From Thermus composti (GTDB lineage Bacteria; Deinococcota; Deinococci; Deinococcales; Thermaceae), in the NCBI RefSeq assembly GCF_014647535.1, contig NZ_BMPJ01000010.1, positions 18,384-82,383 of the forward strand: a stretch of DNA of 64,000 nt. The letters run 5' to 3'. Position numbers and translations under genes: made by a program. The notes below the pieces were generated by a model, which was given only the letters and a program-made list of their open reading frames with translations, was not told where the DNA came from and made no database searches. Of this stretch, positions 44,359-51,796 are shown piece after piece. Positions within the stretch are counted from its first letter, which is position 1, and each line of letters opens with the position of its first letter.

Positions 44359-45278
44359 GCCTGGACGCCGCCTTCCTCACCGCGCTTCTTCTCTCCACCC
44401 TGCGCCAGACCACGCCCCTCCTCCTCACCGCCCTCGGGGGGATGTTCTCGGAGAGGAGCGGGGTGGTGAACATCGCCCTCGAGGGCATCCTCCTCTTCGG
44501 CGCCCTCACGGCGGCGGTGGTGGTGGAGCGCCTCGAGGCCGCCCTGGGCCCCGGGCCCCACCCCTGGCTTCCCTGGGTGGGGGTGCTGGCCGCCATGGGG
44601 GTAGGGGGCCTGGTGGCCTTCGTCCACGCCCTGGTCTCCATCAAGTACCGGGCCGACCAGATCATCAGCGGCACCGCCCTCAACCTCCTGGCCCTGGGCG
44701 CCCCGAGCCTCGTCCTCACCTACTTCTACGGCAACGCCACGAGCTCCAAGGAGGTGGCGAACCGCCTCCCCCTCTGGGGCCCGGAGGGCTTCCAGCTTTC
44801 CCCTTTGGTCTACCTGGCCTTCCTCCTCGTGCCCCTCACCTGGTGGGTTCTCTTCAAGACCCCCTTCGGCCTCCGCCTGCGGGCGGTGGGGGAGCACCCC
44901 GAGGCCGCCGACACCCTGGGGGTGAACGTCTACCGGATGCGGTATACCGGGGTGGTCCTCTCCGGGATTCTTGCGGGGCTTGCCGGGGCATACCTCGCCA
45001 TCGGCTTCCTCAACCAGTTCGTGCGGGGAATGTCGGCGGGGATGGGCTTTATCGCCCTGGCGGCCATGATCTTCGGCAAGTGGCACCCGGTGGGGATCCT
45101 CTTCTCCACCCTCCTTTTCGGCTTCGCCTCGGCCCTGGCCATCCAGCTCCAGGGCACGGAGATCCTCCCCGCCGTCTTGGTGCAGGCCTTCCCCTACGTG
45201 GTCACCGTCTTGGTCCTGGCGGGGTTTATCGGCCGAAGCCGTCCCCCGGCGGCGGTGGGCAAGCCCTACGAGAAGTAG
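44355..45278 (+). CDS. ABC transporter permease (BPD_transp_2 type), second subunit
   Basis: The 307-residue permease has the YufQ-like start TTPLLLTALGGMFSERSGVVNI followed by ALEGILLFGAL, then KYRADQIISGTALNLLALG and the loop GEHPEAADTLGVNVYRMRYTG. Its length is normal for the family. It forms a heterodimer with the preceding protein; likely substrates are nucleosides or simple sugars. Its end overlaps a minus-strand gene by 13 nt. Confidence 0.92.
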   Translation: MSLDAAFLTALLLSTLRQTTPLLLTALGGMFSERSGVVNIALEGILLFGALTAAVVVERLEAALGPGPHPWLPWVGVLAAMGVGGLVAFVHALVSIKYRADQIISGTALNLLALGAPSLVLTYFYGNATSSKEVANRLPLWGPEGFQLSPLVYLAFLLVPLTWWVLFKTPFGLRLRAVGEHPEAADTLGVNVYRMRYTGVVLSGILAGLAGAYLAIGFLNQFVRGMSAGMGFIALAAMIFGKWHPVGILFSTLLFGFASALAIQLQGTEILPAVLVQAFPYVVTVLVLAGFIGRSRPPAAVGKPYEK

Positions 45279-45523
45279 GTGCGAAGCCGCCCCAGGCGGT
45301 AGAGGAGCCTCAGGCGGCTCCCGTCCCGGAAGACGAGCTCCACCCCGCCCTTCAGAAGGGCGAAGCCCTCGAGGCTTTCCGCCCCCACCCCTTGGGCGAA
45401 GCGGGCGTGGGCGTCCGCCCTGAGGTAGAGGAAGCCCTCCTCAAAGAAGATCTGGGCCTCCGTCCCCTGGCGGTTAAAGACCAAGCGGCGCACCCTCTTT
45501 CCCCAGGCCTCCGCCTCCCTCAC
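45266..45523 (-). CDS. Small protein of unknown function
   Basis: This 85-residue basic protein (MREAEAWGKRVRRLVF and RLRLLYRLGRLRTYF ends) has a beta-rich look and no motif I know. The GTG start overlaps the stop of the flavin-reductase gene (GTGA), so it is the last gene of the five-gene minus-strand operon. Confidence 0.65.
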   Translation of the reverse strand: MREAEAWGKRVRRLVFNRQGTEAQIFFEEGFLYLRADAHARFAQGVGAESLEGFALLKGGVELVFRDGSRLRLLYRLGRLRTYFS

Positions 45524-46056
45524 GGCGAAGACGCCTCCTCGGCAGGGCGCCCATAAAGGCCCTTGCCGTAGTAGAGGAGGGAAAGGCCGGGCTTAGGCCT
45601 TCCCTTCTCGTCCAAAAGGGCCTCCTCCTCCCAGACCGCCACCACCTTGCCCACGAAGAGGTCGTGGTCGCCGAAGGTGCGGACCTCTAAAAGCTCCAGC
45701 TCGTAGGCGGCGTAGGCCCCTTCCAGAATGGGCACCCCGGTGTGGCCCAGGAAGTGGGGGGCTTTCCCCTTGTCCACCTCCCGCCCCGAGCGGCTTCCCA
45801 GCCAGTGGACCAGGTCCCTCTGCCCGAAGGGGTGGAAGCTCGCCGAGAAGCGGCGGGCCTTTAGGAGGAGCCCGTGGGTGAAGCGCTTGGGGCTGATGGA
45901 GACCCCGAAGAGGGGCGGGTCGGCGGAAAGGCCCGTGTTCCAGACGGCGGGGCAGAAGTTCACCCGCTCCCCAAGCCGCACCCCCACCACGGCGGGGACC
46001 CCGGGGTAGTAGTGGTAGAAGGCGGGCAGGGGACCTTGCGCCCGGTAGGACCTCAT
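45520..46056 (-). CDS. Flavin-reductase-like FMN-binding protein
   Basis: The 178-residue protein has the split-barrel FMN-binding pattern of the DIM6/NTAB family: VPAVVGVRLGERVNFCPAVW, ADPPLFGVSISPKRFTHGLL, and HDLFVGKVVAVW. Members reduce flavin with NAD(P)H for a partner oxygenase, or act on small aromatic compounds. No partner oxygenase is adjacent. It overlaps both neighbours by 4 nt. Confidence 0.9.
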   Translation of the reverse strand: MRSYRAQGPLPAFYHYYPGVPAVVGVRLGERVNFCPAVWNTGLSADPPLFGVSISPKRFTHGLLLKARRFSASFHPFGQRDLVHWLGSRSGREVDKGKAPHFLGHTGVPILEGAYAAYELELLEVRTFGDHDLFVGKVVAVWEEEALLDEKGRPKPGLSLLYYGKGLYGRPAEEASSP

Positions 46057-46820
46057 GCCAGATCCTCCTTGTCCACTTCCACGGTCTTGCCTTCCTCCAG
46101 GAGGAGCTCCACCGTGCCCTTCAGGGGGTTCACCTTCTGCACCTTGCCGCAGAGGCCGGCCTTAGTGCACACCCGGGCGTTCTTTTTAGGGAGTTCCTTA
46201 AGAAGCTCCTGGTAAACGGGGTGCTCGTAGGTGAGGCAGCAGAGGAGCCTCCCGCAAGGGCCCGAGATCTTCTCCGGGTTTAGGGGAAGCTGCTGGTCCC
46301 GGGCCAGCTTGATGGACACCTGGGCGAAACCCTGGAGCCAGGTGGAGCAACAGGACTCCATGCCGCAAGCCCCCAAGGCCCCCAGGTACCGGGCCTCCTC
46401 CCGGGGGCCTTCCGCCACGAACTCCACCCGGACCCCGTAGCGCTGGGAGAGCTCCCGGCTGAAGCGCCGGAGGTTCACCCGCTCCGCCGCGGCGTAATGG
46501 ACGGAAAGGTGCCGCCCGTCCAGGGTGAGGTCGCAGCCTAAGATCTTGGCGGAGATGCCCTCCTCCTTGAGCCGGGCCCTCAGGTAAAAGCCCACCTCCT
46601 CGGCCCGGGCCCTGAGGCGGGCCGCCTTGTCCAGATCCTCCTTGGTGGCGAGGCGCACCACCTCCCCTTCCTCCTTGGCCTTCCTCGGGGGGGTGCGCAC
46701 CCGGCCCACCTCTAGCCCCCTCCCCGTGCGCACCACCACGTAGGCCTCTAGAGGGGGCGGCTCCCCTTGGAAGCGAAAGTAGCGGAGGAGCGGGGTGCGG
46801 AAGCGTACGCCCACGGTCAT
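46053..46820 (-). CDS. PSP1/YaaT-like (RicT) protein
   Basis: The 255-residue protein has the PSP1 C-terminal domain pattern and the cysteine-rich motifs GACGMESCCSTWL and GPCGRLLCCLTYE. In Bacillus the homologue YaaT (RicT) forms an Fe-S-containing complex that influences RNase Y and phosphorelays, and lies next to holB, as here. The family's cysteines are all present. It overlaps holB by 4 nt at its start. Confidence 0.92.
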   Translation of the reverse strand: MTVGVRFRTPLLRYFRFQGEPPPLEAYVVVRTGRGLEVGRVRTPPRKAKEEGEVVRLATKEDLDKAARLRARAEEVGFYLRARLKEEGISAKILGCDLTLDGRHLSVHYAAAERVNLRRFSRELSQRYGVRVEFVAEGPREEARYLGALGACGMESCCSTWLQGFAQVSIKLARDQQLPLNPEKISGPCGRLLCCLTYEHPVYQELLKELPKKNARVCTKAGLCGKVQKVNPLKGTVELLLEEGKTVEVDKEDLA

Positions 46821-47626
46821 GGTTCTAAGTCTACGCTCAACCGGGCCAGGACCACCTCGGGGTTCACGTAGCGCTCCAGGGCCTCCCGGGCCGCCTCCAA
46901 GGCGAGAAGGCCCCGGGGGTTTTCCCGAAGGAGGGCGTAAAGGGCGAAAAAACCTTCCTCCTCCGCCAGAAGCTCCCTAAGGAGGGAAAGCCGGGCCAAG
47001 GAGCCCGCCCGAAGCGCCTCTTTGGCCCGTTCCATGCGGGCCTGGAAGCCTTCCGGGTCCTGAAGGGCGCGCCTAAGGCGCCCCGGGGCCCCGGCGGCGT
47101 AGGCCAGAAGCTCGGGGTCTTGGGTGAGGGCGGAAAGCTTCTCCTGGAGCACAGGGGCGAAGGGAACCTCCAGGAGGCGGCTCGCCAGGGTGGGAAGGAG
47201 GGTGTCCCGGCTTGGGGCGATGAGGACCAGGCGGGCGTAGGCCGGGGGCTCCTCCAGGAGCTTGAGGAGGGCGTTGGCCGCCGCCTCGGTGAGGAGGTGG
47301 GCGGCGTCCAGGATGGCCACCTTCACCCGCTCCCGGGGGTGGGTGGCGAACCAGTCCCAAAGGGGTTCCACCTCCTCGAGGCGCACCTCCTTCTCCCCCC
47401 GAAGCCCCCGCTCCTTGGGGGCGATCTCCAGAAGGTCGGGGTGCTCGGGAAGGTAAGGGGGCGGGAAGCCCCGGTTAAGCCCCACGGCGTACCAGCGGGC
47501 CACAAGCCGCCTCCCCACCCCTTCGGGGCCGGTGAAGAGGAGGGCGTGGGCCCTAAGGCGGGGCAAAAGGGCCAGGACCTCCTCGTGGCCCACTATTGGC
47601 CAAGGAGAAGCCGCTGGTAGAGCCAT
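46817..47626 (-). CDS. holB: DNA polymerase III delta' subunit HolB
   Basis: The 269-residue clamp-loader subunit has SPWPIVGHEEVLALL at the start, the AAA+ fold, AHLLTEAAANALLKLLEEPP (sensor and Walker B region) and LLPTLASRLLEVPF. The P-loop reads GPEGVGRR, with Arg for the catalytic Lys, so ATP hydrolysis is not expected, as usual for delta'. No cysteines are present where many delta' proteins hold a zinc module. The ATG at 47626 lies inside the preceding gene; the long upstream open frame is not real coding sequence. Confidence 0.92.
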   Translation of the reverse strand: MALPAASPWPIVGHEEVLALLPRLRAHALLFTGPEGVGRRLVARWYAVGLNRGFPPPYLPEHPDLLEIAPKERGLRGEKEVRLEEVEPLWDWFATHPRERVKVAILDAAHLLTEAAANALLKLLEEPPAYARLVLIAPSRDTLLPTLASRLLEVPFAPVLQEKLSALTQDPELLAYAAGAPGRLRRALQDPEGFQARMERAKEALRAGSLARLSLLRELLAEEEGFFALYALLRENPRGLLALEAAREALERYVNPEVVLARLSVDLEP

Positions 47627-48315
47627 GGGGGAAACCCCTCCTCCTCCAAGCGGGCGGCCACCCGCTCCACCGGGTAGGCCACCCGGTAGAAGCGCACCTC
47701 GTCCCCCTCCCAGAGAGCGAAGGCCGCCCCCGGCACCCCGTCCCGGGGCTGGCCCACAGAGCCCGGGTTCAGAAGGGCCCGCACCGAAGGGGGAAGGAGA
47801 AGCTCCCCCCCCTCGGGAAAGGCCTGGTAGCGCACCCAAGGGCGGGGCCCTCTAAGCTCCAAAAAGGCCCCCGCCAGGTGGGTGTGGCCGTGAAAGGCGA
47901 GGCGGTTTTCGGCGCAGCGGAAGGCCTCCCGGGCCACGGCGAGGTCGTCCACGTACTCCAGGGGGTCACAGGGGCTCCCGTGCACCAGAAGGGCCCCCTC
48001 CACCTCCTTCTGCCAGGGCCAGGAGGCCAGGAAGGAAAGGGCCCGGGGGGAAAGCCTTTCCCGCTGCCAGGCCAGGATCTCCATCACCGCCCCCTCTTGG
48101 GGCAGGCGGTCTAAGGCGAGGAGCCAGGCGTCGTGGTTGCCCAAGACGCACTCCGCCCCCACCTCCTCTAGCCAGGCCAAGACCCGGTCCCCGTCGGGGT
48201 AGTAGCCCACCGCATCCCCCAGGAAGAGCACCCGGTCAAAAGGGGGGGCCTCCTCCAGCACCGCCTCGAGGGCGGGCCAGTTCCCGTGGATGTCCGAGAG
48301 GACCAGGTAGCGCAC
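47593..48315 (-). CDS. Metallophosphoesterase (YfcE/MJ0936-like)
   Basis: The 240-residue protein has the dimetal motifs LVLSDIHGNW (D-x-H), FLGDAVGYYPDG (GD) and VLGNHDAW (GNHD), then HGSPCDPL and HGHTHLAG. Such enzymes hydrolyse phosphodiesters in vitro; the natural substrate is unknown. GTG start with TATCCT (48328-48323 minus strand) 7 nt upstream. It leads the five-gene operon that includes holB. Confidence 0.93.
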   Translation of the reverse strand: MRYLVLSDIHGNWPALEAVLEEAPPFDRVLFLGDAVGYYPDGDRVLAWLEEVGAECVLGNHDAWLLALDRLPQEGAVMEILAWQRERLSPRALSFLASWPWQKEVEGALLVHGSPCDPLEYVDDLAVAREAFRCAENRLAFHGHTHLAGAFLELRGPRPWVRYQAFPEGGELLLPPSVRALLNPGSVGQPRDGVPGAAFALWEGDEVRFYRVAYPVERVAARLEEEGFPPWLYQRLLLGQ

Positions 48316-48321
48316 GGGGCA

Positions 48322-48328
48322 TAGGATA
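48322..48328. promoter_or_regulatory. Overlapping divergent -10 elements
   Basis: TAGGATA contains TAGGAT for the plus strand (48322-48327) and TATCCT for the minus strand (48328-48323). The minus-strand start codon is 7 nt away and the plus-strand ATG at 48339 is 11 nt away. Confidence 0.5.
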
Positions 48329-48338
48329 CCATGGGGCC

Positions 48339-48959
48339 ATGGCTCCCCTTCTGGAGGTCCTTTCCCAAGACCTAGAGGTCCTCTCGGAACACCTGCGGGC
48401 AGGCCTGGACGCCTTCGGTACCCTCTACGCCTACCTGGAAGGAGGCCGGGGAGGGCGGACCACCCTCCTCCACGCCCCTTACGCCGAGGCGATCCCCGTC
48501 CTTCAGGCCCTAAACGGCCTCGCCTTCCGGGGCCGGGTGATCCTGGCTCTGGACCCCTCCCCCCTCTCCCCCACCCGGGAGGGGACCCCCCTCTCGGGCC
48601 CCACCCTGGCCCCCCTGGCCCACCTCCTGGACCACCTGCGCCCGGACCGTCTCCTTCTGGCCTTCCCCGGGGAGGGCCTGGGCCTCGCCTTCCCGGGGGG
48701 GAAGGAGACGGAAAGGGGGTGGCGGGCCCTCGAGGACGAGGCCCCGCCCCTCACCCTCCACGTCCAAGCCCCCACGGGCCTCGTCTACCGGGAGGTTCGG
48801 GCCTACGAGCCTTGGGAAAGCCCTCCTCTACCCTTGGACCTCCCCTTAGCCCCAGGGCCTTACCTGGGGGCGGCGGGGCGCAGGCGGGGGATTCCCACCT
48901 ACGGGGTGGGGCTGGTAAACTTGAGGGCGAGCCTGGAGGCGCTTTTAGGCCTCCCTTAA
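48339..48959 (+). CDS. Protein of unknown function
   Basis: This 206-residue soluble protein has no motif I recognise. It has an alpha-helical start (LLEVLSQDLEVLSEHLRAG), a central segment with strand-like patches (VILALDPSPLSPT, RLLLAFPGEGLGLAF) and a proline-rich C-terminal half. The codon usage is like the neighbours. It is followed 13 nt later by a small membrane protein and both may form an operon. Confidence 0.7.
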   Translation: MAPLLEVLSQDLEVLSEHLRAGLDAFGTLYAYLEGGRGGRTTLLHAPYAEAIPVLQALNGLAFRGRVILALDPSPLSPTREGTPLSGPTLAPLAHLLDHLRPDRLLLAFPGEGLGLAFPGGKETERGWRALEDEAPPLTLHVQAPTGLVYREVRAYEPWESPPLPLDLPLAPGPYLGAAGRRRGIPTYGVGLVNLRASLEALLGLP

Positions 48960-48972
48960 AAGGAGGATAGCC

Positions 48973-49173
48973 ATGGTGTACATAGTCCTCTTCGCCCTCG
49001 GCGCCGCGCTGGTGACCCTCTTCTTCTACCTGATCCTCAACCCCCGGGTCCTCACCACGGAAGGCGAGACCTTTGACCTGCGCTTTGTCCTCTTTATGCT
49101 CCTCCTGATCCTGCTTTCCGCCGGGACCGTGGCCCTTATGCTCCTGATCGGCAAGGCCCATCACCTGCTCTGA
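48973..49173 (+). CDS. Small membrane protein with two helices
   Basis: The 66-residue protein has two clear membrane helices (VYIVLFALGAALVTLFFYLIL and FVLFMLLLILLSAGTVALML) joined by a polar loop. AAAAGGAGGATAG precedes the ATG, a strong ribosome site. Function unknown. Its end overlaps the end of the convergent gene by 13 nt. Confidence 0.75.
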   Translation: MVYIVLFALGAALVTLFFYLILNPRVLTTEGETFDLRFVLFMLLLILLSAGTVALMLLIGKAHHLL

Positions 49174-49589
49174 AGGGCCCGGAGGAAGGCTTCCGGGGGA
49201 AGCTCCCCCCGGAGGTATTTAAGATCTTGCTCCAGAAAGTCCCGGGTGGCGGCCAGCACCGGGCGGAAGGCCTCGGGGAAGGTCTTTTCCAGATGGGCTA
49301 GGCAGAGGAGGAGCCCTTCCACCATGGCCCTTTCCTGCTCCCGGCGCCGCCTCCCTCCCCGGAGGGCGCTATAGGCCAGGTGCTCAAGCCGCCGCGCCAC
49401 GCAGGTCTTGGGCTCTCCCCCCACCCCGAAGCAGGCAAGCCCCTCCGCCCCGGGGCAGCGCGCGTAGGCCTCGGGGTAAAGGGGGGCAAGCTCCGGGTGG
49501 CCGAGGAGGGCGGGCCCCAAGGGGCCGGCGTGGGCCGCCGCCAGCCGCAGGTAATGGGCGTGGCGCAGGCGGCGGACCTCCACTTCCAT
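49161..49589 (-). CDS. Protein of unknown function, cysteine-containing
   Basis: The 142-residue soluble protein has cysteines in YARCPGAEGLACFGVGG and TCVARRL, and is mostly helical. TATCCT (49601-49596 minus strand) is 6 nt before the ATG. I do not recognise the family. Confidence 0.65.
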   Translation of the reverse strand: MEVEVRRLRHAHYLRLAAAHAGPLGPALLGHPELAPLYPEAYARCPGAEGLACFGVGGEPKTCVARRLEHLAYSALRGGRRRREQERAMVEGLLLCLAHLEKTFPEAFRPVLAATRDFLEQDLKYLRGELPPEAFLRALQSR

Positions 49590-49630
49590 GCCCTAAGGAT
49601 AGGCCCGCCCCTTGGGGACAAATGACCCCG

Positions 49631-50599
49631 CTACCCAAGGCGGAAAGGGCTCCTAAGCCCCGCAAAGGCGATGGCCCGGGCCTCCTCGGGGGCCCAGGAG
49701 AGGGCCAAAACCCCCCGGTAGGCCCTCAAGGCCCGCTCCCTCTCCCCCGCCAGGTCCAGAAGCTGGCCGAAGCGGGCGAGGACGTAGCCCGGGAGGTAGC
49801 CCGGGTGCTGGAAGTCCATCCGGACCACCTCTTCCATGAGGCCCAAGGCCTCCCGCCACGCCCCCGCCGCCAGGTAGATCTGGGCCGCTAGGTAGAGGGC
49901 CTCGGGGCTTCCGATGGCGAAGAGCCCCTCCAAAAGGGCGGTCCAGTCGTCCTCCTCTTTAAGCTGCCAGGCCCGGTCCAGAAGGGCCCGCTCCCGTTCC
50001 TCCTCCGTGGGGGTGTGGGCCTTGGGCAGGGCCTCGGGGAAGGCCTCGGCCAGAAAAAGGTAGTCCAGAAGCTCCGCCACCACCGCCCCTTCCCGCCCCT
50101 TCAGGGCCTCCACCACCCGCTCCATGCGCCGCTTTCTAAAGCCCGTGGCCGGCCCCTCCCCGAAGGCCTGGGCGAAGCCCTGGTAGACCTCCCGGATGCC
50201 CGCCAGGAACTCCTCCCCCCCCAGGGCCTCCGGGGTGAGGGGGGTCTTGAGGAGGGCCAGAAGGGCCTCGTCAAAGGCCCGCATCCTGTCCAGGTAGGGG
50301 GCCCCCCGGGGGTGCTGGGCCAAAGCCTCCCGGAAGGCCTCGGCCTCCGCCTTGAGGTGGCCCTCCCCGTCTAAGGCCACCACGGGGATGCCCCGCCTTT
50401 CCGCCCAGGGCAGGAGGTGGAAAAGAAGGGGGTCCTCCTCCCGCCACCCACCCCCTTCCAGGGCCTCGGGGGAGAGGGAGGCCAGGTAAACGGCGGGAGG
50501 GCGGGCCTCTTCCAGAATGGCCAAAACCGTGGCGGCGTTGTAGCGTGGGTGCAGGATGTGGAAGGCCCCCAGGGAAGGCAGGACAAGCATCCTCTCCAT
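49631..50599 (-). CDS. Protein of unknown function with TPR-like C-terminus
   Basis: The 322-residue protein has an N-terminal alpha/beta part (LGAFHILHPRYNAATVLAIL, then IPVVALDGEG) and a C-terminal helical-repeat part (YLAAQIYLAAGAWREALGLM and YVLARFGQLLDLAGERERAL read as TPR helices). The N-terminal part loosely resembles TraB/PrgY-like proteins but I cannot confirm this. The start may be ATG 50599 or the next ATG at 50590. It is divergent from, and overlaps, the MFS gene. Confidence 0.65.
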   Translation of the reverse strand: MERMLVLPSLGAFHILHPRYNAATVLAILEEARPPAVYLASLSPEALEGGGWREEDPLLFHLLPWAERRGIPVVALDGEGHLKAEAEAFREALAQHPRGAPYLDRMRAFDEALLALLKTPLTPEALGGEEFLAGIREVYQGFAQAFGEGPATGFRKRRMERVVEALKGREGAVVAELLDYLFLAEAFPEALPKAHTPTEEERERALLDRAWQLKEEDDWTALLEGLFAIGSPEALYLAAQIYLAAGAWREALGLMEEVVRMDFQHPGYLPGYVLARFGQLLDLAGERERALRAYRGVLALSWAPEEARAIAFAGLRSPFRLG

Positions 50600-51779
50600 C
50601 TTAGACCTAAGGGAGCGGAACTACCGCCTGGCGGTGGTGAACGGCTGGCTGGTGTGGCTAGGGGATGCCTTTTTTAACCCTTACATCGTCCTGGCTGGCT
50701 TCGCCGCCGCTTTGGGGGTCCCGGGAAGCCTCGTCGGCCTCCTACCCGCCCTCCTCTATGCGGGCACCCTCCTCCCCCAGGCCTTCCTGGTGGGCTACGT
50801 AAGCCGCCTCCCCCGGAAGATCCTCCTCTACCGGCGGATGGCCGCCCTGCGGCTTCTAGGCCTTTCCCTGGTCACCCTAAGCGCCCTCTTCCTAGGGCCC
50901 TGGCCGGGGGCCCTCCTTGGAGGGTTTTTCCTGGGCCTCTCCCTCAACGCCCTCTTCAACGGCATCTCCAACCTCCCCTTCTGGGAGGTCCTGGCCAAGG
51001 CCATCCCCAGGGAAAAGAGGTCGGGGCTTTTCTCCGCAAGAAACCTGATCGGAGGGTTTTTGGCCTTTCTGGCGGGGCTTTTGACGCGGGAGATTCTGGC
51101 CCTGGACCTCCCCTTCCCCTTACCCTACGCCCTGGTCTTCGCCCTGGGGACCCTGGCCTTCGGGATAGGCTGGTACCTCTTCGGCCTGATAGACGAGCCC
51201 GAAGATCCCCCAAGCTCCCAGAGGCCCGACCTCCTCGCCCCCCTCAAGGACCCGGGGTTCCGCAGGTACCTGGGGGTCCGCGCCTTCCTGGCCCTCGGGG
51301 GGATGGCCGAGCCCTTCTTCGCCGCCTACGCGGTCCAGAAACTGGGCCAGAAGGAGGAGCTAGGCCTCTACCTGGCCTTTTACGCCCTTTCCTTCACCCT
51401 TTGCAACCTCCTCTGGGCCCAGCTCGCCCAAAAGAGCTCCAAAAGGGTCCTCCTCCCGGGGATGGCCCTGGCCCTTCTGGCCCTCCTCCTCGCCCCCCTG
51501 CTCCCCCCCGGGACCTTCGGGGTGGTCTTCTTCCTGCAAGGGGCTTACCTCTCCGCCTTTGGGCTGGCCACCTCCACCTACCTCCTCAACCTGGCCCCCG
51601 AAGAGAAGCGGAGCGCTTACATCGGCCTGGGCAACACCCTGGCCGGGGTCATGGGCTTCGCCCCGGTGCTGGGAGGGGTGGTCCTGGACCGCCTGGGGTT
51701 TTCCGCCCTCTTCCTCCTGGCCGCCCTGGCCTACGCCCTGGGCCTTCTTCTGGGAAGGCGGCTTCCCCAGGAAGGCTAG
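50556..51779 (+). CDS. Major facilitator superfamily transporter
   Basis: The protein is up to 407 residues with 12 predicted helices in two halves, beginning NYRLAVVNGWLVWLGDAFFNPYIV and with a typical cytoplasmic loop after helix 2 (VSRLPRKILLYRRM). The only upstream ATG in frame is at 50556, which overlaps the divergent gene by 44 nt; the next possible start is GTG at 50634 and would cut helix 1. The substrate is unknown. thrS follows 17 nt later under its own -10. Confidence 0.85.
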   Translation: MWKAPREGRTSILSILDLRERNYRLAVVNGWLVWLGDAFFNPYIVLAGFAAALGVPGSLVGLLPALLYAGTLLPQAFLVGYVSRLPRKILLYRRMAALRLLGLSLVTLSALFLGPWPGALLGGFFLGLSLNALFNGISNLPFWEVLAKAIPREKRSGLFSARNLIGGFLAFLAGLLTREILALDLPFPLPYALVFALGTLAFGIGWYLFGLIDEPEDPPSSQRPDLLAPLKDPGFRRYLGVRAFLALGGMAEPFFAAYAVQKLGQKEELGLYLAFYALSFTLCNLLWAQLAQKSSKRVLLPGMALALLALLLAPLLPPGTFGVVFFLQGAYLSAFGLATSTYLLNLAPEEKRSAYIGLGNTLAGVMGFAPVLGGVVLDRLGFSALFLLAALAYALGLLLGRRLPQEG

Positions 51780-51783
51780 CCTG

Positions 51784-51789
51784 TATAGT
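51784..51789 (+). promoter_or_regulatory. -10 element of thrS, predicted leaderless
   Basis: TATAGT ends 7 nt before the ATG at 51797 and follows the MFS stop by 4 nt. There is no T-box or other leader before thrS. Confidence 0.55.
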
Positions 51790-51796
51790 AGGGCAC

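Noticed and set aside
47627..47839. 71 extra codons in frame before holB
   Set aside because: Gly/Pro-rich and lying entirely within the metallophosphoesterase gene; homology to delta' begins at the ATG at 47626.
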